Below, in pieces: positions 62,841-64,000 of a stretch of 64,000 nucleotides of DNA. Within the stretch, counting starts at the first letter, position 1, and each line of letters opens with the position of its first letter. The position numbers and the translations under genes were made by a program. Under the pieces are notes generated by a model. The model made no database searches and was not told the DNA's origin. It worked only from the letters and a program-made list of their open reading frames with translations. Origin of the DNA: Lelliottia sp. JS-SCA-14 (lineage in GTDB: Bacteria > Pseudomonadota > Gammaproteobacteria > Enterobacterales > Enterobacteriaceae); contig NZ_CP141606.1 of the NCBI RefSeq assembly GCF_035593345.1, positions 372,001 to 436,000 of the forward strand, read 5' to 3'.

Positions 62841-64000
62841 ATGAAAAATTTGAAAATCAGCCTCGCCTGGCAAATCTTGCTGGCGATGGTGCTGGGCATC
62901 TTGCTGGGCAGTTATCTGCATTATCACAGTGACGACCGCGAATGGCTGGTGGCGAACATGTTGTCCCCGGCGGGCGATATCTTTATCCACCTGATCAAAA
63001 TGATTGTTGTCCCGATTGTGATCTCCACGCTGATTGTGGGTATTGCGGGCGTGGGCGATGCCAAGCAGTTAGGGCGTATCGGCGCGAAAACCATCATCTA
63101 TTTCGAAGTGATCACTACGGTTGCTATCATTCTGGGTATTACGCTGGCGAACGTGTTCCAGCCGGGTGCCGGGATTGATATGTCGCAGCTGGCAACGGTG
63201 GATATTTCGAAATACCAAAGCACAACTGCAGACGTGCAAAGCCATGCGCATGGCCTGATGGGAACTATCCTGTCGCTGGTGCCGACCAATATCGTGGCGT
63301 CGATGGCGAAGGGCGAAATGCTGCCGATCATCTTCTTCTCGGTGCTGTTTGGTCTGGGTCTTTCCTCCCTGCCGGCAACGCACCGTGAACCGCTGGTAAC
63401 GGTGTTCCGTTCTATCTCCGAAACCATGTTCAAAGTGACGCACATGGTGATGCGCTACGCGCCGGTCGGTGTGTTTGCGCTGATCGCCGTGACGGTCGCG
63501 AACTTCGGCTTTGCTTCCCTGTGGCCGCTGGCGAAGCTGGTGATCCTGGTTCACTTCGCGATTCTGTTCTTTGCGCTGGTGGTGCTGGGTCTGGTGGCGC
63601 GCATCTGCGGGCTGAGCATCTGGATCCTGATTCGTATCCTGAAAGACGAGCTGATTCTGGCCTACTCCACGGCCAGCTCCGAGAGCGTGCTGCCGCGTAT
63701 TATCGAGAAGATGGAAGCCTACGGCGCACCGGCGTCGATCACCAGCTTCGTGGTGCCGACGGGGTATTCCTTTAACCTTGATGGTTCAACGCTGTACCAG
63801 AGTATCGCGGCGATTTTCATCGCGCAGCTGTACGGGATCGACCTGTCGCTGTGGCAGGAAATCGTGCTGGTGCTGACCCTGATGGTGACCTCGAAAGGGA
63901 TCGCGGGCGTTCCGGGCGTCTCCTTTGTGGTGCTGCTGGCAACGCTCGGCAGCGTCGGTATTCCGCTGGAAGGGCTGGCGTTTATCGCCGGTGTGGACCG
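62841..64000 (+). CDS. gltP: Proton/glutamate-aspartate symporter GltP (3' end outside window)
   Basis: The frame starts at ATG 62841 and is open to the window edge, covering about 386 of the expected 437 residues. It follows E. coli GltP closely: AWQILLAMVLGILLGSYLHY, HLIKMIVVPIVISTLIVGIA, STASSESVLPRIIEKMEAYG, VVPTGYSFNLDGSTLYQSIA and TSKGIAGVPGVSFVVLLATL, which are the reentrant loops and substrate-binding motifs of the DAACS family. It imports glutamate and aspartate. In E. coli the nrf operon separates acs from gltP; here they are divergent neighbours. Confidence 0.96.
   Translation, partial: MKNLKISLAWQILLAMVLGILLGSYLHYHSDDREWLVANMLSPAGDIFIHLIKMIVVPIVISTLIVGIAGVGDAKQLGRIGAKTIIYFEVITTVAIILGITLANVFQPGAGIDMSQLATVDISKYQSTTADVQSHAHGLMGTILSLVPTNIVASMAKGEMLPIIFFSVLFGLGLSSLPATHREPLVTVFRSISETMFKVTHMVMRYAPVGVFALIAVTVANFGFASLWPLAKLVILVHFAILFFALVVLGLVARICGLSIWILIRILKDELILAYSTASSESVLPRIIEKMEAYGAPASITSFVVPTGYSFNLDGSTLYQSIAAIFIAQLYGIDLSLWQEIVLVLTLMVTSKGIAGVPGVSFVVLLATLGSVGIPLEGLAFIAGVD

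Overview
The window is chromosomal DNA of an Enterobacteriaceae member, probably near Enterobacter, Lelliottia or Citrobacter. This rests on the E. coli-like block yjcB-pdeC-soxS-soxR-sraL-ghxP-yjcE-actP-yjcH-acs-gltP, on two classes of REP-like intergenic repeats, and on moderately high-GC codon use. The species call is an inference from gene content; nothing here fixes it.

Bases 1-13,600 and 34,900-44,100 hold the structural and late part of a secondary (lateral, Flag-2) flagellar system. One arm runs leftward: lfgA-lfgM-lfgN followed by two glycosyltransferase-type genes. The long rightward operon lfgBCDEFGHIJKL-lafW starts at a textbook sigma54 promoter (3775). After a 21-kb interruption the system resumes with lafZ and a ToxS-like partner gene (leftward), flagellin lafA, and a second sigma54 promoter (38011) driving lafBCDEFSTU. 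An NlpC/P60 peptidase gene follows lafU by 2 bases, and then comes a ParM/ParR-like actin partition pair.

The interruption between lafW and lafZ (about 13.6-34.9 kb) is a contact-dependent inhibition (CDI) island. The active unit reads leftward as cdiB (transporter), cdiC (HlyC-like lysine acyltransferase), cdiA (3233 aa) and cdiI. Downstream of it lies a reservoir of displaced, truncated or frameshifted CdiA C-terminal toxin modules, each with a candidate immunity gene. Among these sit three symE-type copies: one intact with a LexA box and a predicted antisense symR RNA, one 5'-truncated, one with a nonsense codon. Two Ail/Lom-like outer-membrane protein genes plus a third remnant are also present, along with recurring terminator cassettes. 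The repeats suggest growth by recombination among duplicated modules.

Bases 46,500-64,000 are core chromosome: yjcB, a GGDEF diguanylate cyclase, the EAL phosphodiesterase pdeC, the divergent soxS/soxR pair, the sRNA sraL, a glutathione transferase, the purine transporter ghxP behind several PurR-like boxes, the antiporter yjcE, a LysR-cidA-cidB cluster, the acetate operon acs-yjcH-actP, and gltP, which runs off the right edge.

The most interesting parts are the CDI island with an acyltransferase nested inside a lateral-flagellum locus, the layered symE/symR copies, the cell-wall hydrolase and ParMR pair attached to the flagellar operon, and the Kdo-transferase-like/GT25 pair behind lfgN that may modify the lateral filament or a surface glycan.
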